Below are positions 61,516 to 64,000 of a stretch of DNA of 64,000 nucleotides, one piece after another. The stretch comes from Eremophila alpestris peregrina (taxonomy: Eukaryota > Chordata > Aves > Passeriformes > Alaudidae): the NCBI GenBank assembly GCA_009792885.1, contig WMCF01000034.1, positions 6,688,908 through 6,752,907 of the forward strand. Direction: 5' to 3'. Numbering within the stretch: the stretch's first letter is position 1; each line of letters starts with the position of its first letter. The notes beneath the pieces are model-generated. The model was not told the DNA's origin. It saw only the letters and a program-made list of their open reading frames with translations, and did not search any database. Both the position numbers and the translations under genes were made by a program.

Positions 61516-61808
61516 TGTAGAATGGAGAACAAAGAGACATGCACCCCCTAAAGCATCCAAAGGAGATTACTTTATTGTAGAAATAACCTCCCTTTTATAC
61601 CTTTAATCTCAACCAGACAAAACCAAAGCTTAAAAGAAGAAGGGCACCCATTGGCTGGCCAGATGCAGTGCTGCTGCCTATGGGCCATAACTATCTCTCA
61701 CCCCTCAACCAAGTTTCAAACATCCAGCCTGCAGCTGTGCCTTCCCACAGGGCCTTTTGGTGAGCATAAGCCTCAACAATTTTGACAACAATAACCCGAT
61801 ATTCCATA
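61516..61808 (-). repeat. 3' LTR of the ERV
   Basis: On the minus strand it begins TATGGAATATCGGGTTATTG, aligned with the stub TGTGGGATATGGGGTAATAA of the 5' LTR, and ends CCATTCTACA. The TATA-like box TATAAAA is at 61593-61599 and the polyadenylation signal AATAAA at 61571-61576 (minus), giving a conventional U3-R-U5 layout with a short R. The starting TG has become TA. Confidence 0.85.
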
Positions 61809-61826
61809 TCTCCCTCCTTTTTTTTT
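61809..61826 (-). other. Polypurine tract of the ERV
   Basis: The minus strand reads a run of nine or so A followed by GGAGGGAGA directly before the LTR, the expected position and composition of a plus-strand priming site. It helps fix the orientation as minus. Confidence 0.85.
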
Positions 61827-61959
61827 ATTTAATTAAGCAATGAAAAACTACTAAGAAAAACCTAAACAATTCCTAAAACATTAATAACATTGAAAACAAT
61901 AATAACCACATCAGCTTTCCCAAAACTATAACATATACCTGCAACATGGCAACTATATC

Positions 61960-62820
61960 AGGATGGTGTGACAAAAGGTCACGTATACTGTGATGGAACC
62001 CACTTCACATGTTGGCCTGTGGAGATGCAGGCATAACCTCTTTCCCATGTTAGTAAGTCCAGGAATCCTTTCCATTGTCCAGTTAGTAAGTCCTCTACCA
62101 TTACTGGAGGTCTTAGATAAGCCTTTGTGTTGCAGGAATACTCTCTCACATACAGTTTGTCCCAATTTTAAAAATTGAGCACACACAGGGTATTCGTCTG
62201 TCCTGAGGGCACCCCAACTCCCTCTCTTTTTGTTTTTAAATACAAAGGCAGTGCCTGCCATCCCTCTGCAGGGCCCCTTGAAGACAGGATGAAAAACATG
62301 GCAAAATGTGCAGAATAATTATGGTGACACAAAAAAAAAATAAGCCTAGTTTGAATGAAGCTCTACAATAGCTTGCCCTGTGGGAGCGTGGGGAATGCCC
62401 GCATTGTGAGACACAGCCCATTGCCACAAGAAGTTAAGAATTCACCCTGAGGGACAGGCAGGTCCATTGTCCATTTTGAAGGTCAGGAAAGCCCAGTGTG
62501 GCATAACAGGTGAGCCAATGCCAGATAGCATCATGAACCTTCTCTCCAGTGGGAGCAGTTGCCATTAAGAAACAGTAGGAAACAGGATATGGGAAACATA
62601 TTTGTAACATATTTGTCAAATGGAGTTAGCAGTTAAACCTCAGGGGTTACTGCCTTCTGCTAAAGGAGCAGGAGCAACACCATGACAGGAAAGACAAGAC
62701 AACAGGACGACTTGGCTTGTGGAAAAGTATTTGGTACCACACCTGTCATCACAGTGATATCTGCATAGTTCTTACCTTCTGCAGTAGGGCCAAGAAAACC
62801 TGTGTGGGAGTGAACATGTA
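61960..62820 (-). pseudogene. ERV pol remnant: RNase H end and integrase
   Basis: In minus-strand order: HSHTGFLGPTAEG (about 62772-62810), typical of the RNase H/integrase junction; the end of the zinc-binding domain (APAPLAEG and following, about 62630-62680); the core with ATAPTGEKVHDAIWHWLTC (about 62510-62566); the block with GIPHAPTGQAIVE (about 62361-62400), whose final Glu (codon at 62361-62363) is the last residue of the DDE triad; and the C-terminal DNA-binding domain with LLTGQWKG and WVPS (about 61985-62095). An in-frame TAG follows the Glu block (62346-62348), and the blocks lie in different frames. The second catalytic Asp region around 62440-62470 is disrupted. Confidence 0.88.
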
Positions 62821-62822
62821 AA

Positions 62823-62867
62823 ACATAACCCTCAACAACTTTAACAGTTATTACCCCATATCCCACA
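62823..62867 (-). repeat. 5' LTR stub (U3 start) of the ERV
   Basis: About 45 bases from TGTGGGATATGG to TTGAGGGTTATG on the minus strand align with the first bases of the 3' LTR (both share GTTGAGG-TTATG). Immediately after, the sequence is pol, so a deletion removed the rest of the 5' LTR, the primer site, gag and most of pol. Confidence 0.8.
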
Positions 62868-64000
62868 GGGACCCCCAACCTCCATGCAGTATTCCCAGCT
62901 GTGGTCCCACAAAAGCAGAGTAGAGTGGGAAAATCACCTCCCTTGACCTGCTGGTCACGCCTCTTTTGATGCAGCCCAGGACACAGTTGGCTTTCTGGGC
63001 TATGAGTGCACATGGCTGGGTCATGTTAAGTTGTCAGACATCATCCCCAAGTCCTTCTCCAAAGGACTGCTGTCAATCTCTTCTCTGCTCAACTTGTATA
63101 TGTGCCTGGGATCACCACATCCCAGGTGTGGGACCTTGTGCTTCACTTTTTTGAACTTCATGAGTTTTCCACCTGTGAATCCTGTCCAGGCCCCTATGGA
63201 TGGCATCCCTTCCTTCCATCATGAATGCAGCACACAGCTTGGTGCTGTTGGCAAATTTTTTGAGTGTGCATTCTATCCCACTCTCCATGTCAGCAACAAA
63301 GATGGTGAGCAGTATCTGCCCCAGCACAGTCCCCAGCAGGGCATTACTCATCACTGATCTCCACATGGCCTATGAGCTGCTGACCACAACTTTTTGTATG
63401 TGTCCATCCAGCCTGTTTTTTATTCAGTGAGTGGTTCATTCCTCAAATCCATATTTTTCTGATTTAGACACAAGGATGTCATGAGGAACAGTGTTGAACA
63501 CTTTACACAAGTTGAGACAGATGATGTCACTTCCTTTGCCTCTATGCATCAACAAACACTCTAGCCCTATCAAAGATGACCACCAAAATTTTTAGGCATG
63601 ATTTACCCTATACGAAGCCATGTTTGTTATCACCAATCACCTCTTTGTTTTCCATGGGTCTCAGCACAATTTCCAGGAGAATGCACTCCATGATCTTTCC
63701 TGACACAGAGGTGAGACTGATTTGTCTGCAGATACCTTGATATCAGCATTTTTGAAACAAGGATTATATTTCCCTTTTCCCAGTCTTGGGGAGCTTCATC
63801 TGACTGCCACAATTTTTCAAAAAGGAGGGATAGTGGCTTAGACAACTTTGTCTGTCAGTTTCCTCAGGACGTGCAGATGAATCTCATCAGGTCCCATGGA
63901 CTCATTTAGGTTCTTTAGGCAGTACTATTTATACATCCGTTATCCTTCAACATTACTGATTATTTAAACAGCATTGTTGTCAGCAGCAAGGCTGGCAATT
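62868..64000 (-). mobile_element. CR1 LINE, upstream part (right of ERV insertion), runs off window
   Basis: Continues the CR1 from 61515: 'ccatgcagtattcccagctgtgg', 'gatgcagcccaggacacagttggctttctgggc', 'gtgggaccttgtgcttcac', 'gcacacagcttggtgctgttggcaaat', 'gatctccacatggcctatgagc', 'ggatgtcatgaggaacagtgttgaac', 'acgaagccatgtttg' and 'ctcatcaggtcccatgga'. On the minus strand these encode the CR1 reverse-transcriptase domain, broken by frameshifts. With the 3' part this is the longest CR1 copy in the window (about 1.57 kb without the ERV) and extends past the window end. Frames on either strand here are fragments of it. Confidence 0.95.

Larger units (their letters stand above)
61516..62867 (-). 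mobile_element. Class II-like endogenous retrovirus, internally deleted
   Basis: The 1352-bp element is bounded by TG at 61516 and CA at 62867. In its own (minus) direction it consists of a short 5' LTR stub (about 45 bases of U3), a pol remnant from the RNase H/integrase junction through the integrase C-terminus, a polypurine tract and a 293-bp 3' LTR. Gag, protease, most of reverse transcriptase, all recognisable env and most of the 5' LTR are missing, and the pol part has frameshifts and stops. It cannot encode anything functional. Class II is inferred from the integrase motifs and the 6-bp target duplication. Confidence 0.88.

Noticed and set aside
1..64000. CRISPR arrays, tRNA, rRNA or bacterial operons
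   Set aside because: No regularly spaced repeats, cloverleaf-like genes or dense same-strand coding was seen. All diagnostic repeats are avian.

Overview
This window looks like avian nuclear DNA, probably from an intergenic or long-intronic region. It is AT-rich, and the recognisable interspersed repeats are mostly CR1 LINE fragments, several ending in the CR1-type 3' octamer tail (TTCTGTGA/TTCTATGA). It also holds avian-type endogenous retrovirus LTRs and one small class II-like ERV. I find no convincing protein-coding gene, tRNA, rRNA or CRISPR array. The longer open frames sit in CR1 or LTR sequence, span the N gap, or (with one possible exception at 40267-40776) are near chance length for such AT-rich DNA. 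The species cannot be fixed from sequence alone; a passerine or other neoavian bird is my inference.

Layout. 1-9 kb: unique AT-rich sequence with A/C-rich low-complexity patches and small diverged duplications. About 9.2 kb and 10.95-11.26 kb: CR1 remnants, the second containing a perfect 13-bp inverted repeat. 20.0-20.5 kb: an ERVL-type LTR on the plus strand. 23.0-23.6 kb: a GC-rich CR1 fragment (minus). 24.58 kb: a GATA/GACA microsatellite. 26.77-26.95 kb: CR1 3' end (plus). 34.37-34.80 kb: a GGAGA pentanucleotide array and purine tract around a 256-bp assembly gap. 36.2-36.5 kb: CR1 (minus). 40.27-40.78 kb: a 169-codon open frame with splice-like signals. 43.8-46.2 kb: three CR1 copies in a row, the last interrupted by a sequencing-library adapter. 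52-53.8 kb: a short CR1 piece and then a 1.1-kb CR1 with a decayed reverse transcriptase tail. 55.4-56.0 kb: an unexplained GC-rich island. 57.66-58.5 kb: a second ERVL-type LTR (minus). 58.8-59.1 kb: CR1 3' end (plus). 61.08-64.0 kb: a long minus-strand CR1 split by a 1352-bp, internally deleted class II-like ERV.

The two best-supported special observations are these. (1) A complete 38-bp Nextera mosaic-end dimer (mate-pair junction adapter) is embedded at 45835-45872, with a 67-bp duplication of its flank, so this is an assembly artefact and not biology. (2) A nested insertion lies at 61516-62867, where a class II-like ERV with TG...CA ends and a near-perfect 6-bp target duplication interrupts a CR1. 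I did not find a convincing new biological system. The remaining leads (candidate exon, possible conserved noncoding stretches, GC-rich island, hairpins) are speculative and labelled as such.
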